Shown: positions 51,755 through 60,712 of the stretch, piece by piece
Position numbering within the stretch: position 1 is the stretch's first letter
How the letters are laid out: the number at the start of each line of letters is the position of its first letter
Assembly: GCA_938027595.1 (NCBI GenBank)
Contig: CALJAK010000012.1
Coordinates: 1 to 64,000 of the forward strand
DNA length: 64,000 bases
Reading direction: 5' to 3'
Source of the DNA: an uncultured Thermoproteales archaeon
GTDB lineage: Archaea; Thermoproteota; Thermoprotei; Thermoproteales; Thermoproteaceae
The notes under the pieces: generated by a model
Databases searched by the model: none
What the model saw: only the letters and a program-made list of their open reading frames with translations
Told to the model about the DNA's origin: nothing
Made by a program: the position numbers and the translations under genes

Positions 51755-53044
51755 ATGCTAGAAGCGGAGGGAGTGTGGCGTATTTTGAAAGGTAGTGGAG
51801 TTAAATACGTCAAATTCGTGATTGTAGATATCTACGGCTACCCCAGAGTGGATATCATGAACATAGACGAGGCTAGATATGCGTTTATAGACGGAGTGCC
51901 GTTTGACGGTTCTTCCATACCTGCCTACAGTGTGGTAAACAAAAGCGACTTAGTGGCGTATGTAGACCTCAACGCAGTGTATATAGAATCCTGGAATGGG
52001 GGGAAAACCGCCTTGGTGTTTACAAATGTGTACGATGGGGGGAAGCCATCTCCATTAGACCCCAGGAATTTCGCTAGAGAAGCCATGGAGAGAGTTAAAT
52101 CTAGAAAACTCGACGCGTTAGTCGGCGTGGAGGTGGAATTTTTCCTCACGCAAGGCAACCCGCCGAGACCCGTAGACAGCCACAGATATTTCGATCACCA
52201 ACTAGGCCCCGCGTCTGTGGTAGTGGAGGAAATTATGGAGCAAATGGTAGCCGCCGGCGTGGGGCACACCAAAATGCATCACGAAGTAGCGCCGGGGCAA
52301 TTCGAAGTGAACATACCGGCTGGTAGTATATTGAAAACAGCAGATAACGTGTTAGTGTTTAAAATTATGGCTAGAGAAATCGCCAAAAAACATGGATTCA
52401 CGCTTACGTTCATGCCAAAGCCCTTCTGGGGGGTCAACGGCTCTGGGGCGCATGTGCATTTAAGTTTCTGGAGAGATGGACGTAATCTCTTCGCCTCCAG
52501 GGGGGAGGTGGTGGAGGAGTTAAAACACGCAGTGGCTGGCGTGTTGCAACACGCCTTGCCCAACAGCGTGTGGGTAGCGCCGACGGTTAACAGTTACAAG
52601 AGGTTAGTTCCGCATTACGAAGCACCCACGAGGTTGACGTGGGGCATTGGGAACAGATCCACAATGATACGTATACCGAGTTACGGCGGTAAGATAAACC
52701 GGCTTGAATACCGCCACCCAGACCCCTCTATGAATCCCTACTTCGCCCTCTCTCTAGTTACGTTAGCTGGCTTAGTTGGGCTAGAGAGAAAACTCACGCC
52801 GCCGCCGCCCGTCGCAGAAGTGGCTTACGAGTTAGACAACGTGACTCAAACGCCAGCGAATCTCGGCAAAGCTATAGAGGTGGCGAGGCAAGGCAGTCTA
52901 GAAATCGGCAGTGAGTTGAGAGAAGTGTATCTATCTCTAAAAGAGAAAGAGTGGAACAATTACCTCAGGGAAGCCGGTAGTTGGGAAAATACTTGGAACA
53001 AAATTACCGATTGGGAATACGCCCACTATCTAGAAACTGTATAA
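51755..53044 (+). CDS. glnA: Glutamine synthetase, type I
   Basis: 429-aa glutamine synthetase making glutamine from glutamate, ammonia and ATP. PFDGSSIPAYSVV near residue 50, VGVEVEFFL near 126, MHHEVAPGQFEVN near 187, VNGSGAHVHLS near 229-239, IGNRSTMIRIPSY near 308. ATG 51755 has TATA-like tttttaagt (51728-51736) 23 bp upstream; an in-frame ATG at 51707 lies before the promoter. Ammonia assimilation next to purine genes, which consume glutamine, is metabolically sensible. Its end overlaps sod by 15 bp. Confidence 0.94.
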   Translation: MLEAEGVWRILKGSGVKYVKFVIVDIYGYPRVDIMNIDEARYAFIDGVPFDGSSIPAYSVVNKSDLVAYVDLNAVYIESWNGGKTALVFTNVYDGGKPSPLDPRNFAREAMERVKSRKLDALVGVEVEFFLTQGNPPRPVDSHRYFDHQLGPASVVVEEIMEQMVAAGVGHTKMHHEVAPGQFEVNIPAGSILKTADNVLVFKIMAREIAKKHGFTLTFMPKPFWGVNGSGAHVHLSFWRDGRNLFASRGEVVEELKHAVAGVLQHALPNSVWVAPTVNSYKRLVPHYEAPTRLTWGIGNRSTMIRIPSYGGKINRLEYRHPDPSMNPYFALSLVTLAGLVGLERKLTPPPPVAEVAYELDNVTQTPANLGKAIEVARQGSLEIGSELREVYLSLKEKEWNNYLREAGSWENTWNKITDWEYAHYLETV

Positions 53045-53647
53045 CTTCCCGTTGAGAGCTGCCTCCAGTCTCTTCTCTACGTCTTCCCAATTCACAACAT
53101 TCCACCAATTGTCCACGTATGACCCCCTGTCGTTTTTGTATTGTAGATAATAGGCGTGTTCCCACACGTCTAGCGCTAGCAAGACTTGCCCATTGGCTGC
53201 GTGCATTAAGTTGTGTTTCTCTATTTGTAACACCACCAGCCGCCTCCCCAGCGGTTCGTATATCAACACAGCCCAGCCCACTCCCTCTACGTTTTTGGCG
53301 GCTGTGGAGAACTCCTCTTTGAACTTCTCGAAACTACCGAAGAATTTGTTCAACAAATCAGCCGTCTGCCCGCCTGGTTTGCCGCCGCCTCTGCCGGGGG
53401 GCGCCATGTTGGGCCAGAATATTGTGTGTAGTATGTGGCCATTTAAGTGGAAGGAGAGGTCTCTCAAAACTGCTCTCACGTCTATCTGAAGCTCGCCCCT
53501 CCTGTATTTCTCCAGCTTCTCCAACGCTGTGTTTGCTCCATTTACATAACTCTGGTGGTGTTTCTGGTGGTGTAACTTCATGATTTCCTCAGCTATGTAC
53601 GGCTCCAGCGCGTTGTATGAGTATGGGAGTTGTGGCAGCGTGTACAT
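53030..53647 (-). CDS. sod: Superoxide dismutase (Fe/Mn family)
   Basis: 205-aa dismutase. Metal ligands: His in LHHQKHHQSYVNG near residue 30, His in SFHLNGHILHTIFW near 74-82, and the Asp-x-x-x-His pair in LDVWEHAYYLQYKND near 165-172. NMAPPGRGGGKPGG is the usual loop. ATG 53647 gives MYTLPQLPYSYNALEPY, the standard start; upstream in-frame codons belong to the ABC gene's end. It follows the ABC transporter ATPase by 16 bp on the same strand, so it is probably transcribed with it. Confidence 0.96.
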   Translation of the reverse strand: MYTLPQLPYSYNALEPYIAEEIMKLHHQKHHQSYVNGANTALEKLEKYRRGELQIDVRAVLRDLSFHLNGHILHTIFWPNMAPPGRGGGKPGGQTADLLNKFFGSFEKFKEEFSTAAKNVEGVGWAVLIYEPLGRRLVVLQIEKHNLMHAANGQVLLALDVWEHAYYLQYKNDRGSYVDNWWNVVNWEDVEKRLEAALNGKLYSF

Positions 53648-53663
53648 AGCTAAATCTCGATAT

Positions 53664-54308
53664 CTATTTATAACAACTACCACCCAGCGTAGATTTGTCA
53701 AACTCGCCGGCTGCCCCACTCCACTTGACCACCCCCCCGTCCATAACTACCACGTAATCGCAGCAGTCCACTACGTCTATTTGGTGGGAAGTTACTGCCA
53801 CAATCCCCCCGGTCTCTCTCAACAGCCGAGCCACCTCTCCCCTCCAGTTGGGGTGCATGCCCTCAAGCAGTTCGTCCAACAGCGTTAAATCTGCCTCCGC
53901 AGCCAAAGCGGCGGCGATGATTAACCTCCTCTTCTGCCCCCCGCTTAGAGTATGCCACTTGCGCTTTAGAAACTCCAAAGCGCCGGCTAACTCTGCGTAG
54001 CGCTTTGCTTTCTCTACGTCTAAGTTGTTCACCGGCAGACTGGAGAACCTAGACCTCCCCGCTAGCACTACGTCTAAACCCCAAGCGTCCGGCGGTACGT
54101 AGAAATCGCCGATGTAAATCTTGGACTCCACGCCGAGATATTTCAACTCCCCGGCGTCTGGCTGCATTAACCCAGCCAATATTTTCATAAGCGTTGTTTT
54201 GCCAGCGCCGTTGTGACCAAAAATACACGTGAGGCCTCTCTCCAAACTCCCCACCGCCGACAGTTTGAAGTCCCCCAGTCTCTTCTCTATTCTAAACTCC
54301 ACGCGCAT
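53664..54308 (-). CDS. ABC transporter ATP-binding protein (iron/B12 type)
   Basis: 214-aa nucleotide-binding subunit. Walker A FGHNGAGKTTLM near 30-41, signature TLSGGQKRRLI near 119-129, Walker B LTLLDELLEGMHP near 140-152, H-loop VTSHQIDVVD. Pairs with the FecCD-type permease whose gene it overlaps by 17 bp. Confidence 0.93.
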   Translation of the reverse strand: MRVEFRIEKRLGDFKLSAVGSLERGLTCIFGHNGAGKTTLMKILAGLMQPDAGELKYLGVESKIYIGDFYVPPDAWGLDVVLAGRSRFSSLPVNNLDVEKAKRYAELAGALEFLKRKWHTLSGGQKRRLIIAAALAAEADLTLLDELLEGMHPNWRGEVARLLRETGGIVAVTSHQIDVVDCCDYVVVMDGGVVKWSGAAGEFDKSTLGGSCYK

Positions 54309-55206
54309 ATCGCCATAAGTAGTAAACAGCCACCGGCACTCCCACTAGAGACAACAGAGCCGTGATGGGCACGTCGCGAGGTAGCGCGAGTCTCATCAGC
54401 AGATCTGCCCCCAGCGCCAACATAACTCCCACAGCCACAGTGTGGGGCATGGCTCTGTCCAGCCTGTGACTGCCGGCGATCCACCGGCCGATGTGAGGCG
54501 CCGCCAAGCCTAGAAACCCCACTGGCCCCACTGAAGCAACTGCGAGAGCTGTCAACGCCGAAGCTATAGCCACCACCGCCAAATTGACTAACTTCACGTT
54601 CACTCCAAGCCCCGCCGCTGCTTCTTCGCCGTGGATATAAGCAGAAATCCATCTAGCCACAAACGCTGTAACTAAGGCGAGAATTGCGACAGACGCCGCC
54701 ACTGCCCACCCCAGCCCTGGGGGGAAAGCGGCGAAAGACCCCTGGAGAGCTAAGTAGATATACCCCAATTCCTCCGGCGGCAGTGTCAACAAGAGGAAAT
54801 TAATTGCAGCGCCAGCTGCGAAGCTTAAGAAAACTCCCAATAGTAGGACTACCAGCAGGGTGGCTCTACGCGCCACCCACAACAACAACAACGTAACGCC
54901 CAGCGCTCCGATCAGCGACCCCACGAAAAAACCCAAATATGGCAGTCCCACAAATCGCCACAACATGTACATGGCTAAGCTAGTCAACATGGCCGTAGTG
55001 GATATCCCCAAGACGTAGGGGTCTGCAAGCGGGTTTCTAAAGACAGTTTGCAACAGTAAACCCGTCAACGACAGCGCCACGCCAGTTGTCAAAGCGCCTA
55101 GAGCTCTGGGGAGGCGGACGTTTTCAATCACGTACATATCCCAACCGGCGGGTCCCCAAGCGAGGTGGGCGAAAAAGAGGAACGCAGCTAGGAAAAAAAG
55201 CCACAT
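54292..55206 (-). CDS. FecCD-family ABC permease (iron-siderophore/cobalamin type)
   Basis: 304-aa permease with about nine helices. Family segments: RLPRALGALTTGVALSLTG near 30-48, NPLADPYVLGIS near 60, VASVGPVGFLGLAAPHIGRW near 222-241. ATG 55206 overlaps the binding-protein stop by 1 base (TAATG). Works with the ATPase and binding protein to import a chelated metal or corrinoid; the substrate is not fixed by sequence. Confidence 0.92.
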   Translation of the reverse strand: MWLFFLAAFLFFAHLAWGPAGWDMYVIENVRLPRALGALTTGVALSLTGLLLQTVFRNPLADPYVLGISTTAMLTSLAMYMLWRFVGLPYLGFFVGSLIGALGVTLLLLWVARRATLLVVLLLGVFLSFAAGAAINFLLLTLPPEELGYIYLALQGSFAAFPPGLGWAVAASVAILALVTAFVARWISAYIHGEEAAAGLGVNVKLVNLAVVAIASALTALAVASVGPVGFLGLAAPHIGRWIAGSHRLDRAMPHTVAVGVMLALGADLLMRLALPRDVPITALLSLVGVPVAVYYLWRYARGV

Positions 55207-56495
55207 TACTTTAACTGTACGAATAGTTTGAACTCCCCCGGCGGTTGTACCTCTGGATGCATTATCCAAACGAGTTCTTCCAACAAACGCTCTGGATACA
55301 CGTGAGACAATTGGTAAAACGCGGGGCTGTAGGCGTAAGTTCTGCCGGCAATTACTGGTTTCAACTCGGCGAGTCTCTTGTCTATCTTCACTAACTCTTC
55401 TAAACTCTGCACTCCGTAGCCCGACCAAATGAGCACATCCACGTCGTTTCTATGTTTCACAACTACCTCCATGTCTACTCTACTGTAGTTTGCATATGCA
55501 TACCGCCCGCCGGCTAGTCTAATGAGTTCTCTCGCGGTGGCGCCCGCTGGGTACAAAACACCGCCGAATACAATGAACCAAGCTACTCTCGGCCTCTCCA
55601 AGTCAGCCGTCAGCGTAGTCAAACTGTTCCATTTGGCTTCTACTCTGTTGAATATCTCCACAGCTAACTCAGTCTTGTTGTAGAAGGCCGCTACGAATTT
55701 GATCCACTCGAACCTCCCCAGCGCCGTGGTTTCTTGAAACTCGTTAATTACGACGTAGGGGATTTTCAATTGTTTTAGTTTCTCTATCGTAGACTCTGTG
55801 CCGTAGGGACCGGGATAGAAATAGACGAAAACCACGTCGGGTTTTAACGCTAGTATTTTCTCAAAATTCGGCGACTCTGGGGGCCCCACGTCTGTTATAG
55901 TGCCGTTGTTTAACATGTCTTTAACTTCTGGCAAGTGCCAATCGTACACTCTCCCCCACATAATTCCCACCGCGGTTTTGAGGAGGTTTGCATCTCCGCT
56001 CTCCACATATAGCCTATAGAGCAAACCGACGTGCGTAGAGGACATGTACACCACTCTCCTCACTGGGTACTCCACTACCACGTCTGGTTTGTACTTCTGG
56101 ACGTAGAACTCTCTAGCCGTTGCTCCCCTAGGCGTTAACAGAATCGTGCGCCCCATGGCGTCTCTCAACAAGTAATATCCCCCCTCTTGTCTCATGTTGA
56201 AAAATCTGGCGTAACGTATTTGCACTTCTCCCGAGGGAGCTAGCGCCATTTCTCTCAAGAGAGAAATTTCTTTCTCTAATTTAGTCAACTCCCTGGCGGT
56301 TTCTCCAAGTTTAGTCTCTAATCTAGACACAACCGTGTCGATAGACGTTATCTTATCGCTCAAATTCTGCTCGACTGTGGAGATTTTGGCACTTAGCGTG
56401 TTTAACATGCCTAGAGCTGTGTGGAGTTGCGCCGCCGTGTATGCCACTGCGGCTAACAGAATTGCGATAATTGCCAACGTAATCTTCTGGTTCAT
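55206..56495 (-). CDS. Metal-chelate/B12-type substrate-binding protein with coiled-coil stalk
   Basis: 429 aa anchored by an N-terminal helix (ITLAIIAILLAAVAYTAA, about 5-22). Residues about 28-85 form a heptad-rich coiled coil (LNTLSAKISTVEQNLSDKI, LETKLGETARELTKLEKE), unusual for this family. The cluster-A-type TroA-like binding domain follows (VVYMSSTHVGLLYRLY; ALKPDVVFVYFYPGPYG; FVQLK at the end). ATG 56495 has a TATA box (56511-56520) 22 bp upstream, lying at the 3' end of the M16 gene. Confidence 0.85.
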   Translation of the reverse strand: MNQKITLAIIAILLAAVAYTAAQLHTALGMLNTLSAKISTVEQNLSDKITSIDTVVSRLETKLGETARELTKLEKEISLLREMALAPSGEVQIRYARFFNMRQEGGYYLLRDAMGRTILLTPRGATAREFYVQKYKPDVVVEYPVRRVVYMSSTHVGLLYRLYVESGDANLLKTAVGIMWGRVYDWHLPEVKDMLNNGTITDVGPPESPNFEKILALKPDVVFVYFYPGPYGTESTIEKLKQLKIPYVVINEFQETTALGRFEWIKFVAAFYNKTELAVEIFNRVEAKWNSLTTLTADLERPRVAWFIVFGGVLYPAGATARELIRLAGGRYAYANYSRVDMEVVVKHRNDVDVLIWSGYGVQSLEELVKIDKRLAELKPVIAGRTYAYSPAFYQLSHVYPERLLEELVWIMHPEVQPPGEFKLFVQLK

Positions 56496-56506
56496 ATTAT
56501 GGAATT

Positions 56507-57652
56507 TTATCCCATATATAAAGCTTCTCTTGTTATCACCGCCTCCACCCACCTCACCGACGGGAACTCGCGGATGCCCCCACCGACAGCTCGCCAAATT
56601 TCGTCGTCTAACTCAGCGGGGTTCCCACCCTTGTTTAGATACTCCAACGTCGTCAAAACTCTGGCGGAGGGCTCGCGGCGGCTCCACAGATACCTAAAGT
56701 AATTGAGTCGATACTGCGGCGGCTCCCTCGGCTTCAACGCTTCTCTAACTACTTTTCTCGCCTCCGGGAGCCCCACGGCGGATTCCACCACGATCGACAA
56801 ATAAGCCACGTCCCCCACTACGTCGAAATCTACATGGTAAGAGTAGGAAACTCCATAATCCCGCAGGAGGTGGAAGAGGATTGACTTAGTGCCATCAGCC
56901 AGGTGGAAACTGGCGGCTGCTAGATTTACAAAAGTCTCGGCTGAGTTCTCCACTGGCACTTGGACAGCGTAGGCGTAATACACGCCATCTACCTCTCTGT
57001 ACTCCACTAGCGGAGAGACGCCGGTTGAGACCGAGGGTTTTTTCTTAACCGGCGCCGACCCCTCTAGTCGGCTGAAGAGCTCCACAACTCGCTTCACCGC
57101 CTCTTCGCCAAAGCCGCCGGAGAGCGCCACTATGGTGTTGTCTGGAGTAAACCACTTGTCTCTGTGACTCAATAATTGAGACATTTCCACCCCCTCTACC
57201 ACATCTGGCAACCCACCTACGGGAGTGCCCCAGTCTGAATCTCCAAAGAGAGCCTTCACCGCCAGCTCCCCCACTCTCTCCGCGGGGTCCTCGCTGCTTT
57301 GTCTAAGTTCAGAAAGCACCACCGCTCTCTCCTTCTCTAGATTTTCAAACTTCCTATTGTTATAAATGCGGTAGGCCAACTCCACGGCCTCCCGGCTGGA
57401 CTCCGCTAGAGATTGTATGACAACTACTAGAGCGTCTCTATACGTGAAGGCGTTGTTTTCGCCCCCCAACGCCTCCACAGCTGCATCCACGTCGAAGTTC
57501 GGCATGCGGAACAACATGTGTTCTAACAAGTGAGTGAGTCCCTTCTCTTCTTCATACAGTGACCCAACGCCCACTAAGAAAGCCACAGAAGCTAGACTAT
57601 GCGGAAACCTGTCTAATGCAATTGTCAAACCGTTGTCTAGAGTAAAAATCAT
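56507..57652 (-). CDS. M16-family metallopeptidase (single half)
   Basis: 381-aa zinc peptidase of the pitrilysin/processing-peptidase family. The inverted motif HLLEH near residues 41-45 provides Zn ligands and catalytic Glu; the third ligand Glu is in ERAVVLSEL near 108-116. Shorter than the usual 410-430 aa single-domain members. Overlaps the upstream NAD(P)HX repair gene by 4 bp; why the two are coupled is not clear. Confidence 0.88.
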   Translation of the reverse strand: MIFTLDNGLTIALDRFPHSLASVAFLVGVGSLYEEEKGLTHLLEHMLFRMPNFDVDAAVEALGGENNAFTYRDALVVVIQSLAESSREAVELAYRIYNNRKFENLEKERAVVLSELRQSSEDPAERVGELAVKALFGDSDWGTPVGGLPDVVEGVEMSQLLSHRDKWFTPDNTIVALSGGFGEEAVKRVVELFSRLEGSAPVKKKPSVSTGVSPLVEYREVDGVYYAYAVQVPVENSAETFVNLAAASFHLADGTKSILFHLLRDYGVSYSYHVDFDVVGDVAYLSIVVESAVGLPEARKVVREALKPREPPQYRLNYFRYLWSRREPSARVLTTLEYLNKGGNPAELDDEIWRAVGGGIREFPSVRWVEAVITREALYMG

Positions 57653-59136
57653 CTCGCGAACTTCCTGATGGCTGCCGGTATTTTATCCAGGAGGTCTGTA
57701 GCTGTCATGTGGAATCCCAATTCCCCAGCCGCCAACTCGCCGGCGATGCCGTTGACAAACGCCGCCACCGCCGCCGCCTCCAGGGGGTCGCTAGTTTTCG
57801 TCAAGAAAGCAGCCACTAACCCCGTCAACACGTCGCCAGTGCCGCCCACAGTCATAGCAGGCGTGCCTGTGGAATTCACTTTTGCCCTCCGCCCGTCGGA
57901 AATTACGTCATGTCTACCCTTTAGTAAAATTACTGCATTCAACCGAGCTGCCCAATCTCTCGCCAATTGAATCCTCGCCTCCAACTCGCGGGGTGGCTCC
58001 ACGCCGGTTAGCGCTCTAAACTCGCCCCCATGCGGCGTAAACACAGTCAGTCCCTCCGCCCGGCGGCCAGACAACGCTTTGATGGCGTCTGCGTCTATCA
58101 CTAGCGGCTTTGCTCCAGACAGTTGTGTGAATATCTCTCTCACAGCTTCTGGAGTTTCGCCCTCTGTCCCCAAGCCGGGGCCCATAGCCACCACGTCGAA
58201 TTTCTTCGCCAACTCAACTATTTGACTCACGTGGTTTAGAGACAACCTCTCTCCCCTAAGCGGCACTGCGATAATTTCGGGACCTTGCGCCTTGGCTACG
58301 TAAGCGGCGGGCTCCGGCGCGGCGATCACTGCGACGTCTACTCCGCCACGCAGCGCGGCTTTGGCTACGTACACCGGCGCCCCGGAATACTCCAGCGACC
58401 CACCCACCACCAGAACTCTCCCATGGTCGCCCTTCTTGGAGTCTTCACGGCGGGAGAAGTTGAGGTATGCAAAATCGCCGGGGCCCACGATTGTTTCAGC
58501 TTCGGGCGGTATGCCGATTTGCTCCACTACCACCTCGCCCACGTACCTAGCGGCGTGGGGAGCCAGAAGCCCCCTCTTGGCTTTGTGGAAAGTCACCGTC
58601 AACGCCGCGCGGACTGCCTTATCTCTCACCTCGCCGGTGTCTGGATCGAGACCACTCGGCACGTCTACTGCCACTTTTGGCGCCGGCGCTAAGTTCATGA
58701 GTTCTATAGCTGTGGCGTGGGGTTCTCTCAAGACGCCTCTAATGCCCGTGCCCAACACGGCGTCTACTATCACCCCCGCCCACCCGAACCAATCTTGTAG
58801 AGCTAACAACTCTAGAGCTGTCTGACTCACTTCAATCTCCACTCCCCACAGTCTCTTCAAAGCGCGGTAATTCAACTGCGCTAACTCTTCTCTAGGCTCC
58901 CCCAGAGCGATGACTCTCACTCTCCTCCCGGCGGCGTGTATATGTCTAGCCGCCACGTAGCCATCGCCGCCGTTGTCTCCAGTGCCACATATAACCAACA
59001 CGTTGGGAGTTTGGAATTTCAACACGTGTCTCGCCACGGCGGCGCCTGCGTTCTCCATTAGAGTCAACCTCGGCACGCCCAACCACTCGGCGTTTCTGTC
59101 TATTACATACATTTCGAGAGACGTCACGACTTCCAC
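57649..59136 (-). CDS. nnr: Bifunctional NAD(P)HX epimerase/dehydratase
   Basis: About 495 aa. Repairs hydrated NADH/NADPH. N-terminal epimerase (YjeF_N) half about 1-205: LMENAGAAVARHV near 26, CGTGDNGGDGYVAARHI near 50-66, VDVPSGLDPDTGE near 157. C-terminal ADP-dependent dehydratase half about 215-495: TPHGGEFRALTG near 360, LKGRHDVISDG and VGGTGDVLTGLVAAF near 425-439. GTG 59136 fits a TATA-like cttaaatatg (59154-59163) in the tRNA trailer; GTG/ATG alternatives nearby are in frame. Confidence 0.92.
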   Translation of the reverse strand: MEVVTSLEMYVIDRNAEWLGVPRLTLMENAGAAVARHVLKFQTPNVLVICGTGDNGGDGYVAARHIHAAGRRVRVIALGEPREELAQLNYRALKRLWGVEIEVSQTALELLALQDWFGWAGVIVDAVLGTGIRGVLREPHATAIELMNLAPAPKVAVDVPSGLDPDTGEVRDKAVRAALTVTFHKAKRGLLAPHAARYVGEVVVEQIGIPPEAETIVGPGDFAYLNFSRREDSKKGDHGRVLVVGGSLEYSGAPVYVAKAALRGGVDVAVIAAPEPAAYVAKAQGPEIIAVPLRGERLSLNHVSQIVELAKKFDVVAMGPGLGTEGETPEAVREIFTQLSGAKPLVIDADAIKALSGRRAEGLTVFTPHGGEFRALTGVEPPRELEARIQLARDWAARLNAVILLKGRHDVISDGRRAKVNSTGTPAMTVGGTGDVLTGLVAAFLTKTSDPLEAAAVAAFVNGIAGELAAGELGFHMTATDLLDKIPAAIRKFAR

Positions 59137-59163
59137 ACCATTCAAAAATTGGGCATATTTAAG

Positions 59164-59238
59164 CGGGCCCGGCGGGATTTGAACCCACGACCTACGGCTC
59201 CGCAGGCCGCCGCTCTATCCGGGCTGAGCTACGGGCCC
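59164..59238 (-). tRNA. tRNA-Arg (anticodon GCG)
   Basis: 75-nt cloverleaf on the minus strand: acceptor GGGCCCG/CGGGCCC, anticodon stem GCGGC/GCCGT, loop CTGCGGA (anticodon GCG), T arm GTGGG-TTCAAAT-CCCGC, discriminator G, no intron, no encoded CCA. It differs from the tRNA-Arg(TCT) gene at 51599 by only five bases (three in the anticodon loop, two in the T stem). Its promoter TATA (cattaaaat, 59258-59267) lies 24 bp upstream. Decodes CGC/CGU. Confidence 0.97.
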
Positions 59239-59274
59239 CCGCCAGTGACACATTTCGTATTTTAATGTTTATCG

Positions 59275-60315
59275 TCAGGGCAGTGGCTCTAGCTCCTCCA
59301 GCGTTTGGGGATTTATCCGTATCTTACCCACTTTCACCTCGTCGAAATCGTCCGTAGTGCAATACAGCGAGAGTTGTGGCTCGAATTTCTCCACTACTCC
59401 ATATCCCACTAACTTGCCGCTTTTGTATAAAGCGGCGAAGAGATTTTTCAAATAACCCGGCGGCACTATAGACAAGTGGTTTTCTCTCTCTGGCTTCTCT
59501 ACGTTTCTCTCGACGTATCTCCCCCAGGGGCATGTGAGACCCCTCTCCCACTTGCAGTGTGTCAATTTGTCGAGTTCTGTGGTGATTCTATGTCTCAGCG
59601 CTATCTTTCTATATAGATAATTCCTCCACTGTCGCCTCTCCTCAACGCTACGCATGGCGGCTCGGCTGGGTTTAGACACCACCACGCCGGGTAGGTACAT
59701 CTCTCCCATGTTTACTACTCTCGCACCCACGGCGTCTGCAATCGCTTTGAGTAACTGAAGCCCCCTGCCGGAAGTCCAGCCGGGGGTGTTTATTACCAAT
59801 GGAGGACTGACCTGTCTCACGCAGTAAGTCACGCCGGCTACAATCAAATCTTCAACGCCACGTGGAGAAGTAGAGCCAACGAAATACGCCCCCAGCGGCT
59901 CTAACTCAGATATGTGAACCACAGGCTCGGCGGCGCAGCCACACGACACGAAACCCGGCAGACCTATGTCCGATTGACCCACATCTGCGTCTATCACGCA
60001 GCCACCCACCGACATCTTTACGTTTAGTAAGTATGTGGAAAAACCACTTTTGCCAGAGTCTGGGGGACCCACCACAACCAACGCGCCCTCCAGCGGAATG
60101 TCCCAATCTCTCGGAATTGGAGAACCCGCCACTAACTCCACCGAACCTCCGCTGGTTTTAACTACGGCGGGGCCCTCGACGGGGTATTGTCTATATGGGG
60201 GAATTTTGAATCTTCTAAAAAACCCCCCGAAGACTCTACAACCCACTTCACACTCCACCTCGGCGGGGCCTTTCAACAAAACCGCGTGGTCAGGCGGTAT
60301 TTGAATTGTAAACAC
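59275..60315 (-). CDS. Clp1/Grc3-type polynucleotide kinase
   Basis: 346-aa RNA/DNA 5'-kinase of the Clp1 family. Walker A VVGPPDSGKSGFS near residues 79-91, DADVGQSDIGLPG near 108-120 (catalytic Asp region) and VINTPGWTSGRGLQ lid motif near 172-186. Acts on 5'-OH RNA ends, likely in tRNA or rRNA processing in archaea. GTG 60315 with a TATA-like cacatatatatcc about 20 bp upstream; divergent from an NfeD-like pseudogene. Confidence 0.9.
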   Translation of the reverse strand: MFTIQIPPDHAVLLKGPAEVECEVGCRVFGGFFRRFKIPPYRQYPVEGPAVVKTSGGSVELVAGSPIPRDWDIPLEGALVVVGPPDSGKSGFSTYLLNVKMSVGGCVIDADVGQSDIGLPGFVSCGCAAEPVVHISELEPLGAYFVGSTSPRGVEDLIVAGVTYCVRQVSPPLVINTPGWTSGRGLQLLKAIADAVGARVVNMGEMYLPGVVVSKPSRAAMRSVEERRQWRNYLYRKIALRHRITTELDKLTHCKWERGLTCPWGRYVERNVEKPERENHLSIVPPGYLKNLFAALYKSGKLVGYGVVEKFEPQLSLYCTTDDFDEVKVGKIRINPQTLEELEPLP

Positions 60316-60372
60316 ACATATACAACGTGGATATATATGTGTCTCGTTTAGCTCTATTGATAGCTAGACGAA

Positions 60373-60712
60373 TTGTTGTTATTCACAACGCCGGCGGCCG
60401 TGGCGTTGTACGCCCTGGCTCTCACACCACTGTGGATAACTGCAGCGATAGCTACGCCCTCGTTAACTATCTATATATGTGGCATGGAAAATCTCCAGAG
60501 AGAGTAGCAGCAATCTCAGCGTTGGGGTGGTGGTGGAAGAGCCCGAGGGGGTTGTTAAAGTGTGGGGAGAATACTGGAGAGCCGTCTGCGTGGGTTGTAG
60601 ACTCCCCGCCGGCTCTTGTGTGGAGATCGTCGAGGTGAAAGAGGGTAGGGTTTACGTCAAGCCCGTCAGTGGAGGAGATTCAACAACTCCCAGGTGTTTT
60701 TCATCACGTTGA
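60373..60712 (+). pseudogene. NfeD-like membrane protein with an A4-tract frameshift
   Basis: TTG 60373 starts LLLFTTPAAVALYALALT, one to two membrane helices, ending in a stop near 60512. Removing one A from the four-A run at 60488-60491 joins it to ISRESSSNLSVGVVVEEPEG and then an OB-fold like the NfeD C-terminal domain (VVKVWGEYWRAVCV; GSCVEIVEVKEGRVYVKPV). A short single-domain NfeD of about 112 aa would result, possibly acting with a membrane protease. The 3' end overlaps the convergent coiled-coil gene by 47 bp. Confidence 0.5.
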
